Position numbers and translations under genes: made by a program. The notes under the pieces were generated by a model that had not been told where the DNA came from, did not search any database, and saw only the letters and a program-made list of their open reading frames with translations. This document shows positions 8,256 through 18,337 of a stretch of DNA of 64,000 nt, one piece after another (position 1 is the first letter of the stretch; each line of letters begins with the position of its first letter). This DNA is from JAEUIX01 sp964611125 (GTDB taxonomy: Bacteria > Planctomycetota > Phycisphaerae > Phycisphaerales > UBA1924), in contig CAZSZO010000015.1 of NCBI GenBank assembly GCA_964611125.1, forward strand, positions 12,881-76,880, in the 5' to 3' direction.

Positions 8256-11200
8256 ATGCGCAGCTTGACGGGCACTTCGGTGGTTGGCGTTCCGGCACTT
8301 GTTCAGTCGGCGGGCCGCGCCCGCAGGGCGGCGGCGCCGAAGGTGCGCGCAGGCTGGGATGGCGGAATCATGCCCCTCGAGCAGCGCACGCTGCTGGCCA
8401 TGGTGAACTGGGACGGCGGCGGCGACGGTCGGTCGTGGCTCGACCCGCTGAACTGGTCGGCCGATGCGCTCCCGGGGCGCGGCGACGATGTCCGCATCGG
8501 CCTGCCCGCCGGCAGTGGCGGCGGCGGGGGTTGGGGTGGGGGGGGTGGGGGTGGGGGGACAGTCGGCGCTGGTGACCTGGAAGCCATCACCTTCGACACC
8601 CGCTTGGGCGGCGGCGATCGGATGTTCATCGCGAGCCTGCGATCGGATCGCCCGCTGGTGATCGAGAAGGGCGTGCTGGAGGCTGAGGCGACGATCGAGT
8701 TGACCGCCGGCCTGACCGTCGCGTCTCAGGGCGGGTTGGAATCGCGTTCCGGCTCGATCCGGGTGTTCGGGGCGATGGCGCCGGCGGGGGCAGGGCTGGG
8801 CAGCGGGGGTGGGGGCGCCGGTGGGGGCGCTGGCGAGCCGGCGATGACCAGCATCGGCGGCTTCCTGCGTGCTCGAGACATTCACGTTGACGCCGGGCCA
8901 GCAGGCGTGACGCTGGTGACGGGCTTGATCGACGCATCGTGCGGAGCGGGCGTGGGCGCGGGGGTGGGCGGTCGGGTCGTGGTGACCGGTCAGCGGGTTG
9001 TGCTGCTCGGCCGGGTCGATGCTTCCGGCCTGCTCGGCGGCGGCGAGGTGCTGCTGGGTGGGGAGCAAGCCGGTGCGCAGACGGCCGGCGTGCGCCCGGC
9101 CTGGATCACCTATGTCGGGGCTGACAGCGTGGTGCGGGCCGACGCCCTGACCAGCGGCCCGGGCGGGCGGGTGATCGTGTGGTCCGACTACATAACGGGC
9201 TTCTACGGCAAGATCAGCGTCCTGGGGGCCGGGGCAGTTGTGGGAGGTGGAAGGGGTGGCTTCGTCGAGACTTCGGGCAAAGAAGGGCTCGATTCTTCGG
9301 GTCAGGTTGATGCGGGCGCAGGGGGCGTGTGGCTGCTCGACCCGCGCAGCGTGACCATCAGCACGGCGCTGATCGCCGGCGGGGCCTTTTCCGGGGGCAA
9401 CCCGCGGACGTTTACGCCGACGGCCGACAACGCCAACGTGCGGGCCTCGGACATTCTCGCGTCGATCAACGCCGGAACGAGCGTGATCATCACCACCGGG
9501 GCCACCGGGGCCCAGGCGGGCTCGATCTCCGTGAATGCGCCGCTGACGCTGTCGGCCGGGGCGCCGGGCAGCCTGACGCTGAGGGCCGCGGGCGACATCA
9601 TCCTCAACGCCTCCCTCACCGCGGCCACCGGCGGGTGGAACGTCACGCTCTCAGCCAACGATCAGACGCCCGGCCCTGATCCCTCGCCCACAGCGGGGAA
9701 TGTACTGCTCTCGGCGGGGGTGTCGATCAACCTCTCGGGCGGGGCCCTCACGGTGAGCGGTGTGTCATTCTCGACACAGACGACCGGCGCCATCACCGCC
9801 GGGAGCGTCACAGCCAACATGACCGGCGACATCCAGGTCAACGGCGACATCCGGGCGACCAGCGGTGCGATCACGCTGAATGCGGGGACGGACGGCACGG
9901 GCAATCTGACTTTCGCGACCGCCGGCGTCGACTTGAATGCGGCGACGATCGTGCTTCGCGCAGGCGACGGCACGGGCGGCGGCGGGACCGGCGCGACGGT
10001 GAACGTGATCGGCAACTCGCCGATCTTCCGCGCCGCCAGCCCGGGCGCCGCGCTGCCGCCAACCAATTTCACCATCCGCCAGGACGCGGCGATCACCGAC
10101 GCCCAGATTCCCACGCTCGCGGCGTTCGGCGGCGGGTTCACACCCGGGACGTACACGCTCCGGTCCGATGACGCCACGGTGACGGCGTCGACGGCCGGCA
10201 AGATCGCGGGGGCGTCGGTGAGCCTGATCGCCTCCTCAGGCGTCGTCATGGCCGCCCCCATGGGGAACGGCTCGCTGACGATTTCTGCGGACTCCGATGG
10301 CGATGGCGCGGGGACGGCGTCGATCACGGCGGCGCTGACGCTGGGCAACTTCAGCAGCTCGGGCGCGGCGTTCTCCAACACCGGGTCGATTTCGTCGGTC
10401 AACGGTCTGACGATCTCGCACTCCGGAACGGTGTCGATCGGCGCCGATCTCGAAGCGATCGAGGGTGTCGTGACGGTGCAGGGGTCGTCTGTGGCCCTCG
10501 CGGCGACGCTGAGCGCCAACAACGGCGTGGTCCTCAACTCAGCGGGGGCCGTGACGCAGACGGCTGGCGCGATCATCGGTGCGCGGCTGCGGTTCAACGC
10601 CGGTGCGGGCTTCACCCTGACCTCACCGCTCAACGATGTCGACCTGATCGCCGGTTCGGCCGGTGGTGCGGTGACGTATGTCGACGCCGACAGCGTCGGC
10701 ATTGACTCGGTGCTGGGCGCTTCGGGCCTCGCCTCCACCGGGGCGGGCGTGTCGATCCAGATCCTGCTTGATGGCGCGTCGGTCAGCATCAACCAGCCGC
10801 TCTCGGCGCTCACCACCGTGATTCTGGACGCGCCCGCGGGCGGGCAGTCGGGCCTTTCGGGGAACATCGTCGGCGCCGCGCTTTTGCTGCGGGGCGCTGG
10901 CGTGACCGCCTCTTGGGGCCTGCAGGGCACGGTTGCAACTTTCGCTTCCTCGGCGAACGGGCCGATCACGTATGTGAACAGCGGGGCGTCGAGTTTCAGT
11001 ATCGGCTCGGTGGCCGGGACGGCCGGGATCACCAATACCGGCTCCGATGTGGTGATCACCTCCGGCGGCACGCTCACCATCAGTGCGCCGATCAACCTTG
11101 GCGATGGGCGGCTGCTGCTGGGCGGCGCCGGAGCCATCACCCAGACAGCCGCGGGTGCGATCTCGGTGGGGGCGCTGGGCTTCCAGAACACGTCGACGGT

Positions 11201-14200
11201 CACCCTGACCGCGGCGAGCAACAACACCGTGAGCTTCGCAGCCGTGGGTCCGACGAGCGTGAGCTACGCCGACGCTGGCGATGTGAACATCAGCGCTGTC
11301 ATCGGCGTGAGCGGCGTGAACTGCGCCAGCCTGCAGATGGCCGCGCAGGGCGCGATCCAGGTGCGCAGCCTGATCGTCACAACCGGCTCAACGAGCCTCT
11401 CGGCGGGGAGCGATGGAACCGGCAACTTCTCCTTCGGTCTCGCCGGGCTCTCGATCCGCGCCTCGAGCATCGCCCTGCGGGCCGGAAACGGCCCGGGTGG
11501 GGGGGGCGGGGCGGCGGTCGATGTGATCACCAACGCGCCAGTGTTTCGCGGCGCGGCGGGGGGGGCGACCTCGCCGGGCTCGTTCTCGCTTCGGCAGGAC
11601 GCGGCCATCGCCGACGTCGCGATTCCCGGCGTGGGTCAGTTCGGCATCGGCATCACCGGAATGACCTACGCGCTGGCGTCTGACGACGGCGGGCTGACGA
11701 TCCAGACCGCGGCGAAGGTGGCCGGCGCGGGCCTTCAGTTGAGCGGCGCGCCGGCCCTGGTCAACGTCTCGATCGCGCCGCAGTCCCTGAGCGTGCTGAC
11801 GGCGGCGGTGCTGAACGGCTCGGTGACGGCCACCGGGCCCGTCTCCTTCGCGGGGGCGGTCACGCTGAACACCTCCGTCACCATCGCCGGCTCGTCGGTG
11901 ACCTTCAGTTCAACGGTCGACGGCAACTCACCCGGGCTCCGGTCGCTCACGATCAACTCCACCGGCGCCACGCAGATCCAGGGGGCCGTCGGCGGCGCTT
12001 CGGCGCTGCTCAACGTGACGACCAACGCCGGGGGCAGTCTGGCCTTCAGCGCGGGCGTCACCACCACCGGCAACCAGGCCTATGGCGAAGCTGCCGTGAG
12101 CCTCACCGGCTCGGCGACGCTCAACGCCGGGCCGTCGGGGGCCATCACCTTCGCGCCGGGGAGCGCTCTGGCCGCGGGTGCGAACCAGCTCTCGCTCCGC
12201 GCCAGCGACATCAGCCTGCCCGGCTCCCTCAGCGGTGCGGGCGTGCTCACGATTGAACCCGGCAGCGCCAGCCAGGGCGTGAACATCGCCGGGGCGCCGG
12301 CGACGCCGGCCCTCGATCTGACGGCGGCGGCCCTGGCGGGCATCCAGAACGGCTTCAGCCAGATCGTGATCGGCCGGGCCGATGGCACGGGCCTGGTGGC
12401 GGTGAACGGCGCCGTCGCCTTCAACGACGCCGTCACGTTCCGCTCGGGCGGACCGAGCGGGACGGTGCAGGTGAACGGCTTGCTGCAGAATCTCGTCGGC
12501 GGCGGGTTCACCTTCGTCGCGCCGGGCGGGATCACGCTCTCGGCCGGGGTCAACACGCAGTCGGGCCCCGTGGTGATGAGCGATCGGGTGATCGTCGGTG
12601 CGAGTGTGACCATCAACACGACCGTGGGCGGCGGCGCGGGCGGTGCGGTCAGTTTCGCGTCGACCGTTGACGCCGCGGGCCCGGGTGTCGACCTCACGGT
12701 CTCCGGCGGCGGGGCGCTCACGACCATCGCGGGCGCCGTCGGCGCCACCACCCCGCTCCGGGCGATCACGCTCGGCCGGGCCAGCCTCGCGGGCGGGGCC
12801 ACGACGACCGGCGCCCAGACGTACGCATCGCTGCTGCTGGCGAACCCGAGCGGCTCAACGCTCAACCTCTCTGCCGCCGGGGCGGCCCCGGTGGTCATCA
12901 CCGGACGGGTCGACGCCAGCGTGCTGGGCCAGCAGAGCCTGCAGATCGCAGCCGGGTCGATCACGCTGAGCGGGCCGGTTGGGGGTTTGACGGCGCTGGG
13001 CAGCTTCGCTGCGAGCGGCCCGGTCACGTTTGCCGCGGCGGGCGGCGTCTCGGCCACGAGCGCCGCAGGCGGGAGCGGCGACATCACGGCGATCGGCGTG
13101 GTGACTCTGACCGGGTCCGGCGTGGTCACCTTCACCTCCGCCGGCGGGCGAACGAGGCTGGGGACGGTCGACTCGGCCGTCTCGGGCCAGACCGGCCTGG
13201 TGGTGAACGGCGGGCTCACGCTCGGCCAGGTTGGCGTGGCGTCGCCGCTGGGCTCGGTGGCGGTCAACGGCTCGGCGATCGTCGGACCGGGCTCGGTGGT
13301 GACGCGCTCCGGCGCGGGTCAATCAGGTTCCCAGGCGTGGGCCGGGCCGGTTTCGCTCGCGGGGAGCGCCCGCTTCGAGGCCCGGGGCGCGGGCTTGAGC
13401 TTCGGCGCCGCGCTCTCGGCGGGCGCCGCGTCGCTGACGCTGCAAGCCAGCGACCTTCAGTTTTCCGGGCCGGTGACGGGTGCGGGCGCCGTCGCCATCG
13501 AGCCCGGGACGCCTTCGGGCGCGGTGCTCATCGGCGGCGCCGACGGCCCGGGCGGGGCTCTCGATCTTGCCCCGGCGACGCTGGCGAGGCTCGCGAACGG
13601 ATTCTCGTCGATCACGATCGGCCGCAGCGACGGCTCGGGCGTGCTCACCGTGGCGTCGGCGACGACATTCGCCGACCCGCTCATCCTGCAGGCGCCGGTG
13701 GCCCCGGGTGCGATCCTGGTGAACGCGCCGCTGATCGGCGTCGACAACGCGACGATCACGCTCATCGGCTCGGGCTCGACGGTCGTGCTCAATGCCGACG
13801 TGCGCACCAGCGGCCAGGCGATTACGTTCAGCGATCGGGTGGTCATCGCCGCGGCGCTGGTCACGATCGATTCAACCGGCAACGGCGCGGCGCCCCTCGG
13901 GGCGGCGGTCACCTTCGGCCCCGGCTTCGCCGTCGACAGCGAAGCGGGCGAGCAGAACAGCCTGACGGTGCGGGCGGGCACGACCGGACAGACGACCTTT
14001 GGCGGCGCCGTCGGGGCCGGGGTGAACGCCCGCCTGGGCGCCCTGGCGACTGACGCCGGCGGCGTAACGCTGTTGGGCCCGCTGGTGGTCGCCGAGAACC
14101 AGTCGTACGGCGACGCGATCCAGCTTGGCGACGCTTCGACGCTGATCGGCCAGGGGATCGCCTTCGCCTCGACGATCAACGGTGCGGGCGACGGCGGGCA

Positions 14201-16523
14201 GTTGACGGTTCAATCGCTGGGCGGGCCAGCGAACGTGATCTTCAGCCTGGCCGTCGGCGGCGCGACGCCTCTGCAGTCGGTGCTTATCGAAGCCCAGGTG
14301 ACGGCGACCATCAACGGCGGTTCCATCCGCACCAGCGGTGATCAGATCTATGAAGGCCTGGTCAGCCTCGGGGCCAACACTGTGCTCAATGGCGCGAACG
14401 TCCGTCTGCAGGGGGGCGTGCTCGGCGGCTTGCGGTCGCTCACGGTCACCGCGTCGGCCGTCACGGAGTTCGGCGGGGTGGTTCAGGCCCTCGGGAGCGT
14501 GACCACGAATGCCGGCGGCTCGACGCTCATCAGCACCGCGAGCTTCACCGCGACCACGTCCGCCGTGTTCGGTGATCAGGTGCAGATCGGCGCCCCCACC
14601 ACCATCCGTGTCAGCAACGGTCCGATGACCTTCGCGGCGGGGCTGAACACCGGCGCGTTCGATACGACGCTGGTCGCTACCGAGATCGACTTCCTGGCCG
14701 CAGTGACCGGGACCGGCCGGCTCAACCTCCGCCAGGCCGACCTCGCGCAGGATGTGAACATCGCCGACACGACCGAGGCGGGCGGGCCCGGGTTGGACAT
14801 CACGGCTGCGGAGCTCGATTTCTTCGGCGACGGCTTCTCGAATGTCGAGTTCGGCGACGAGGGCGGCGGCGGGACGCTCACGGTCCAGACCTATGTGTTC
14901 GCCACCGGCGTCACGTTTGTCATGGCCGGCGCCGGCGGGCAGACCCAGGTCGCCGGCGACATCGCCACCGACGGCGACGGCGACGAGATCGGCATTCGCG
15001 GCACGGGCTCGACTACGCACATCTTCGGCAACATCACCACCCGCGGGGGCGCCATCACGATCGACGACTCGATCGTGATCGAGAACCCCAGCGTCACCAT
15101 CGACTCCACCGGCGCTGGCCAGCGGCCCGGGGCCCTGGTGAATGTCACGCGTCTCATCGATTCCGCGGCCCTTGAGGAGAACACGCTGATCATCCGTTCC
15201 GGCGCCGGCGTCGCCAGCCTTGCCGGCGCGATCGGCTCACGGGTGAACGGCCGCCTCGGGGCTCTCACCATCAACGCCACCGGCGGAATCAACCTCTCCG
15301 CCCCGTCGGTCCGCACGCGCGGAGCCCAGAGCTACGCCGGCCCCGTCACGCTCGGGCCGAGCGTCACCCTGACCACCATCGCGGCGCCGATCACCTTTAA
15401 CGGCGCTGTCAACGGCTCGGCGAATCTCACGATCGGCGCCGGCAGCGGCGCCACGACCTTCAACGGGGGGGTCGGCGGCGCGACCGTGCTGGCCTCGCTC
15501 ACGATCAACGCCGGGTCGACCCGCATCTTCAACAGCCCTGTGACAGCGCAGGTGCTGACGATCTTCGGCGGCACGGTTGAGTTCAACGCCCTGACCCGCG
15601 TCACCACGGGCCTGCTCATCTCCGGCAGCCTGGGCGGAACCGGCGAGGTGACCTTCGACCTCCCGCTGACCTGGGTCGGCGGCTCGATGGTCGGGACCGG
15701 AACAACGAACATCGGTCCCTCCGGCGCGCTGGTCATCAGCGGCGGGCCCAAGACGCTCTCCCGCCGCATCGAGAACTTCGGCGCCGTCTACTGGACCGAC
15801 GGCGATCTCGACTTTGCCGGCGGCGCGTTCATCAACCACCAGGGCGGCCAGTTCTTCGCCCAGAGCGACGGCGCCTTCCGCGGCGTCAGCGGGGCCAACT
15901 CGTTCGCCAACCTGGGCGCCATTGAGCGCTCGGGTGTCGGATCGGCCTCCTTCACGGGCATGACGTTCTCCAGCCCGGGGACGATCTCGATCCTCTCCGC
16001 CGATCTGACGGTCGCGCCCTCCACCGGGCTGTTCACCCTGTCAGGCCAGGTGACGATCGCCGCCGGCTCCACCCTCATCGTGACCGGCGATTTCACCATG
16101 ACGCCCACGGCCCGGCTCGATACGGCCATCGGCGGGCCGCAGCTGTTCGGGCGCGTTTCGGTGAGCGGCGTCGCCACCCTTGCCGGGACGCTCGGCGCAA
16201 CGTTCGTCGACCGGTTCGATCCGCCGACAGGGAGCCGCTTCGATGTGGTCACCGGCGCCGCCGTGATCGGCCAGTTCAGCACGACGCTGCTGCCCGTGCT
16301 GCCCGGCCGGGTGGTGACGGTGCAGTACGGCCAGAACTTCGCCTCGGTGGTCGTGCTGAGCGGGACGGACTTCAACGGCGACGGCGTCGTCGATCCTGAC
16401 GACCTCTCCGACTTCATCTCCGGGTTCTTCTCCCAGCCGGCCGACATTCGGACGGACTTTAACGGCGACGGCGTCGTCGACCCCGACGATCTTTCAGACT
16501 TTATCTCGGCGTTCTTCGGGTAA
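8256..16523 (+). CDS. giant beta-repeat surface protein with LEPR-XLL-like start and dockerin-like end
   Basis: 2755 residues. The N-terminus has the planctomycete PLEQRTLLA motif (LEPR-XLL type), then NWDGGGDGRSW...NWS, an opening shared by many exported repeat proteins. A Gly run follows (about residues 89-106). The rest is Gly/Ala/Ser/Thr/Val-rich, with 60-100-residue beta modules of the filamentous-haemagglutinin kind (for example TTGNQAYGEAAVSL, GAVGGASALLNVTTNAGGS). One long module is duplicated (DNA 9859-10236 and 11379-11745). Another, G-F-S-x-I-x-I-G-R-x-D-G-x-G, occurs three times (about 12350, 13600, 14840). The end carries two Ca-binding FNGDGVVDPDDLSDFI cassettes. It is probably an extracellular fibre or adhesin. 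ATG 8256 has GAGGGG 6 nt upstream; no classical signal peptide is obvious before the LEPR-XLL motif. Confidence 0.85.
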   Translation: MRSLTGTSVVGVPALVQSAGRARRAAAPKVRAGWDGGIMPLEQRTLLAMVNWDGGGDGRSWLDPLNWSADALPGRGDDVRIGLPAGSGGGGGWGGGGGGGGTVGAGDLEAITFDTRLGGGDRMFIASLRSDRPLVIEKGVLEAEATIELTAGLTVASQGGLESRSGSIRVFGAMAPAGAGLGSGGGGAGGGAGEPAMTSIGGFLRARDIHVDAGPAGVTLVTGLIDASCGAGVGAGVGGRVVVTGQRVVLLGRVDASGLLGGGEVLLGGEQAGAQTAGVRPAWITYVGADSVVRADALTSGPGGRVIVWSDYITGFYGKISVLGAGAVVGGGRGGFVETSGKEGLDSSGQVDAGAGGVWLLDPRSVTISTALIAGGAFSGGNPRTFTPTADNANVRASDILASINAGTSVIITTGATGAQAGSISVNAPLTLSAGAPGSLTLRAAGDIILNASLTAATGGWNVTLSANDQTPGPDPSPTAGNVLLSAGVSINLSGGALTVSGVSFSTQTTGAITAGSVTANMTGDIQVNGDIRATSGAITLNAGTDGTGNLTFATAGVDLNAATIVLRAGDGTGGGGTGATVNVIGNSPIFRAASPGAALPPTNFTIRQDAAITDAQIPTLAAFGGGFTPGTYTLRSDDATVTASTAGKIAGASVSLIASSGVVMAAPMGNGSLTISADSDGDGAGTASITAALTLGNFSSSGAAFSNTGSISSVNGLTISHSGTVSIGADLEAIEGVVTVQGSSVALAATLSANNGVVLNSAGAVTQTAGAIIGARLRFNAGAGFTLTSPLNDVDLIAGSAGGAVTYVDADSVGIDSVLGASGLASTGAGVSIQILLDGASVSINQPLSALTTVILDAPAGGQSGLSGNIVGAALLLRGAGVTASWGLQGTVATFASSANGPITYVNSGASSFSIGSVAGTAGITNTGSDVVITSGGTLTISAPINLGDGRLLLGGAGAITQTAAGAISVGALGFQNTSTVTLTAASNNTVSFAAVGPTSVSYADAGDVNISAVIGVSGVNCASLQMAAQGAIQVRSLIVTTGSTSLSAGSDGTGNFSFGLAGLSIRASSIALRAGNGPGGGGGAAVDVITNAPVFRGAAGGATSPGSFSLRQDAAIADVAIPGVGQFGIGITGMTYALASDDGGLTIQTAAKVAGAGLQLSGAPALVNVSIAPQSLSVLTAAVLNGSVTATGPVSFAGAVTLNTSVTIAGSSVTFSSTVDGNSPGLRSLTINSTGATQIQGAVGGASALLNVTTNAGGSLAFSAGVTTTGNQAYGEAAVSLTGSATLNAGPSGAITFAPGSALAAGANQLSLRASDISLPGSLSGAGVLTIEPGSASQGVNIAGAPATPALDLTAAALAGIQNGFSQIVIGRADGTGLVAVNGAVAFNDAVTFRSGGPSGTVQVNGLLQNLVGGGFTFVAPGGITLSAGVNTQSGPVVMSDRVIVGASVTINTTVGGGAGGAVSFASTVDAAGPGVDLTVSGGGALTTIAGAVGATTPLRAITLGRASLAGGATTTGAQTYASLLLANPSGSTLNLSAAGAAPVVITGRVDASVLGQQSLQIAAGSITLSGPVGGLTALGSFAASGPVTFAAAGGVSATSAAGGSGDITAIGVVTLTGSGVVTFTSAGGRTRLGTVDSAVSGQTGLVVNGGLTLGQVGVASPLGSVAVNGSAIVGPGSVVTRSGAGQSGSQAWAGPVSLAGSARFEARGAGLSFGAALSAGAASLTLQASDLQFSGPVTGAGAVAIEPGTPSGAVLIGGADGPGGALDLAPATLARLANGFSSITIGRSDGSGVLTVASATTFADPLILQAPVAPGAILVNAPLIGVDNATITLIGSGSTVVLNADVRTSGQAITFSDRVVIAAALVTIDSTGNGAAPLGAAVTFGPGFAVDSEAGEQNSLTVRAGTTGQTTFGGAVGAGVNARLGALATDAGGVTLLGPLVVAENQSYGDAIQLGDASTLIGQGIAFASTINGAGDGGQLTVQSLGGPANVIFSLAVGGATPLQSVLIEAQVTATINGGSIRTSGDQIYEGLVSLGANTVLNGANVRLQGGVLGGLRSLTVTASAVTEFGGVVQALGSVTTNAGGSTLISTASFTATTSAVFGDQVQIGAPTTIRVSNGPMTFAAGLNTGAFDTTLVATEIDFLAAVTGTGRLNLRQADLAQDVNIADTTEAGGPGLDITAAELDFFGDGFSNVEFGDEGGGGTLTVQTYVFATGVTFVMAGAGGQTQVAGDIATDGDGDEIGIRGTGSTTHIFGNITTRGGAITIDDSIVIENPSVTIDSTGAGQRPGALVNVTRLIDSAALEENTLIIRSGAGVASLAGAIGSRVNGRLGALTINATGGINLSAPSVRTRGAQSYAGPVTLGPSVTLTTIAAPITFNGAVNGSANLTIGAGSGATTFNGGVGGATVLASLTINAGSTRIFNSPVTAQVLTIFGGTVEFNALTRVTTGLLISGSLGGTGEVTFDLPLTWVGGSMVGTGTTNIGPSGALVISGGPKTLSRRIENFGAVYWTDGDLDFAGGAFINHQGGQFFAQSDGAFRGVSGANSFANLGAIERSGVGSASFTGMTFSSPGTISILSADLTVAPSTGLFTLSGQVTIAAGSTLIVTGDFTMTPTARLDTAIGGPQLFGRVSVSGVATLAGTLGATFVDRFDPPTGSRFDVVTGAAVIGQFSTTLLPVLPGRVVTVQYGQNFASVVVLSGTDFNGDGVVDPDDLSDFISGFFSQPADIRTDFNGDGVVDPDDLSDFISAFFG
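16368..16520 (+). other. dockerin-like DPDDLSD double cassette (C-terminal tag)
   Basis: Two copies of D-F-N-G-D-G-V-V-D-P-D-D-L-S-D-F-I-S-x-F-F at the extreme C-terminus of the giant protein, separated by SQPADIRT. The Asp/Asn pattern DxNxDGxxDxxD is a calcium-binding loop as in type I dockerins and EF-hands. The same DPDDLSD core ends the otherwise unrelated exported protein at 43511-46393, so it probably acts as a shared sorting or anchoring tag. Confidence 0.75.
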
Positions 16524-16536
16524 GCTCCGGCGTCGG

Positions 16537-16556
16537 GCCTCGAGGGTCATCGAGGC
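16537..16556 (+). terminator. hairpin after the giant gene
   Basis: GCCTCGA / TCGAGGC, a 7-bp stem with GGGTCA loop, 13 nt after the stop codon at 16523. No U-tract follows, so termination is uncertain. A much longer hairpin begins 13 nt downstream. Confidence 0.35.
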
Positions 16557-16568
16557 TGGCGAATCACG

Positions 16569-16652
16569 GTTCCGAGCGGCCGGCGGTGGGGCGAGGAGGC
16601 AATTCTGAACGAGGTGCCCAGCCTCCTCGCCTTGCCGCCAGCCGCTCGGAAC
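16569..16652 (+). repeat. 84-nt long inverted repeat (32-bp arms)
   Basis: Left arm 16569-16600 begins GTTCCGAGCGGC; right arm 16621-16652 ends GCCGCTCGGAAC; the loop is 20 nt (16601-16620). 28 of 32 positions are complementary as DNA. Three of the four differences become G-U pairs in plus-strand RNA, leaving one C-A mismatch; in minus-strand RNA they would be A-C and C-A mismatches. The structure is therefore favoured in the plus-strand transcript. It lies between the giant gene and the aldehyde dehydrogenase start at 16724. Confidence 0.8.
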
Positions 16653-16723
16653 TCCTCATGTTGGGCCTCCACCCCATTGGTCCGCCTGCTCCCGAGCCGA
16701 GCGCTGCGCGATATCCTGCGCTC

Positions 16724-18298
16724 ATGCGACAGGTGCGGAACTTCATCGCGGGCCGGTCCGTCGACGCCGCCTCCGGGGCTCGTCTAGACCTCATCGAGCC
16801 CGCCACCGGACTCGTTCAGGGCTCGATCCCCGCCTCCGCTGCTGTGGATGTCGATGCCGCCGTGGCCGCCGCGGGCGAGGCCCTGCCGGCGTGGCGGGCC
16901 ACGCCCGGCCCGGAGCGGAGCCGGCTGCTGCTTCGCCTGGCCGATGTTCTCGACGCCCGGCTTGAGGAGTTCGCCCGCATCGAGAGCTTGGATACCGGCA
17001 AGCCGCTCGCCCTGGCCCGCACGGTCGATATCCCGCGTTCCGCGGCCAACCTCCGCTTCTTCGCGACAGCGATCCTTCACCAGCAGGGCGAGTTGTTCGA
17101 GACCGAATCCCCGCCCGCCAGTCAGGCCATGGGCGGGACGGGTGTGGCGGGAGCGGGTGGGGCGGGGGCGGGTGGGGCGGGGGCGGGTGGGGGTGGAGCG
17201 GGGGGCGGCGGGCTGGCCCGCGCTGGCGGCCTCCGGGCGCTCAACTACACCCTGCGGCGTCCCCGCGGCGTCGTCGGGCTCATCTCGCCCTGGAATCTCC
17301 CGCTTTACCTGCTGACATGGAAGATCGCCCCCGCGCTCGCCTGCGGCAACACGGCTGTCTGCAAACCATCGGAGCTCACGCCCAGCTCCGCGTCGCTGCT
17401 GGCCGAGGCCGCTGTTGAAGTCGGCATCCCGCCCGGCGTCCTCAACATTGTGCATGGTCGCGGGGCCGACGCCGGGGCCGCGATCGTGCGGCATCCGGGC
17501 GTCGCGGCGATCTCCTTCACTGGCTCGACCGGCGTCGGCCGGTGGATCGGCGAGCAGGCGGGCGGCCAGCTCAAGCCGGTGTCGCTGGAGCTGGGCGGGA
17601 AGAACCCGTTCATCATCTATGACGATGCCGCGCTGCCCGAGGCCCTCGATACCGCGGTCCGGGCTGCGTTCGCCAACCAGGGTCAGATCTGCCTGTGCGG
17701 GGCCCGGCTGCTGGTGCAGCGCGGCGTCTTCGAGCACGTCCTCCGCGGGCTTGCGCTCCGGGCCGAAGCCCTGCGCGTCGGCGACCCGCTGGCGCCGGAG
17801 ACTCAGCAAGGCGCCCTGATCAGCCGGGCCCACCTGAGCAAGGTCGACGGCCTGGTTCGCGCGGCGCGGGACCTGGGCGGACGCATCCACGCCGGCGGGG
17901 CGCCTGTGGACCCATCGCGGCTGCCCGAGCGGTGCCGGGGCGGTTTCTTCTACAGCCCGACGGTCATAAGCGGCCTCGACCCGGCCTGCCGCGTCGAGCA
18001 GGAAGAGATCTTCGGCCCCGTGGTCACCCTGCAGCCATTCCGGGATGAGGACGATGCGGTCAGCCTCGCCAACGGCACCAGGTATGGGCTCGCGGCGACC
18101 GTCTTCACCCAGGACCTTTCTCGGGCCCATCGCACCGCCGACCGGCTGGAGGCGGGTGTGGTGTGGGTCAACTGCTGGATGCTCCGCGACCTGCGGACGC
18201 CCTTCGGCGGGATGAAGCAGTCGGGCGTCGGGCGCGAGGGCGGGAGCGAGGCGCTCCACTTCTTCAGCGAGCCCAAGAATGTGTGCGTGCGCATCTAG
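16724..18298 (+). CDS. aldehyde dehydrogenase, 2-aminomuconate/2-hydroxymuconate semialdehyde type
   Basis: 524 residues, NAD(P)-dependent aldehyde dehydrogenase superfamily. Visible: ISPWNLPLYLLTWKIAPALACGN (substrate/cofactor channel), the Rossmann GSTGVGRWIG stretch, general base Glu289 (LELGGKNP) and nucleophile Cys323 (NQGQICLCGARL). The words SPWNLPLYLLTWK and GQICLCG are characteristic of the ALDH8/2-aminomuconic and 2-hydroxymuconic semialdehyde dehydrogenases. A Gly/Ala-rich insertion (about residues 137-166) interrupts the usual sequence just before NYTLRRPRG. The next gene, a RidA protein like 2-aminomuconate deaminase, supports a role in tryptophan (kynurenine) or aminophenol breakdown. 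ATG 16724 matches family N-termini (MRQVRNFIAGR); the in-frame extension upstream runs through the hairpin. Confidence 0.85.
   Translation: MRQVRNFIAGRSVDAASGARLDLIEPATGLVQGSIPASAAVDVDAAVAAAGEALPAWRATPGPERSRLLLRLADVLDARLEEFARIESLDTGKPLALARTVDIPRSAANLRFFATAILHQQGELFETESPPASQAMGGTGVAGAGGAGAGGAGAGGGGAGGGGLARAGGLRALNYTLRRPRGVVGLISPWNLPLYLLTWKIAPALACGNTAVCKPSELTPSSASLLAEAAVEVGIPPGVLNIVHGRGADAGAAIVRHPGVAAISFTGSTGVGRWIGEQAGGQLKPVSLELGGKNPFIIYDDAALPEALDTAVRAAFANQGQICLCGARLLVQRGVFEHVLRGLALRAEALRVGDPLAPETQQGALISRAHLSKVDGLVRAARDLGGRIHAGGAPVDPSRLPERCRGGFFYSPTVISGLDPACRVEQEEIFGPVVTLQPFRDEDDAVSLANGTRYGLAATVFTQDLSRAHRTADRLEAGVVWVNCWMLRDLRTPFGGMKQSGVGREGGSEALHFFSEPKNVCVRI
17131..17222 (+). repeat. G-rich imperfect tandem repeat inside the aldehyde dehydrogenase gene
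   Basis: Imperfect units of GGTGGGGCGGGGGC encode a Gly/Ala-only run inside a conserved enzyme. The length stays in frame. Similar G-run or C-run tracts lie in several other genes of the window. Confidence 0.75.
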
Positions 18299-18337
18299 AT
18301 GACCCGGCCGCCCGCCGTCGGGCGAGGAGAACGACCA

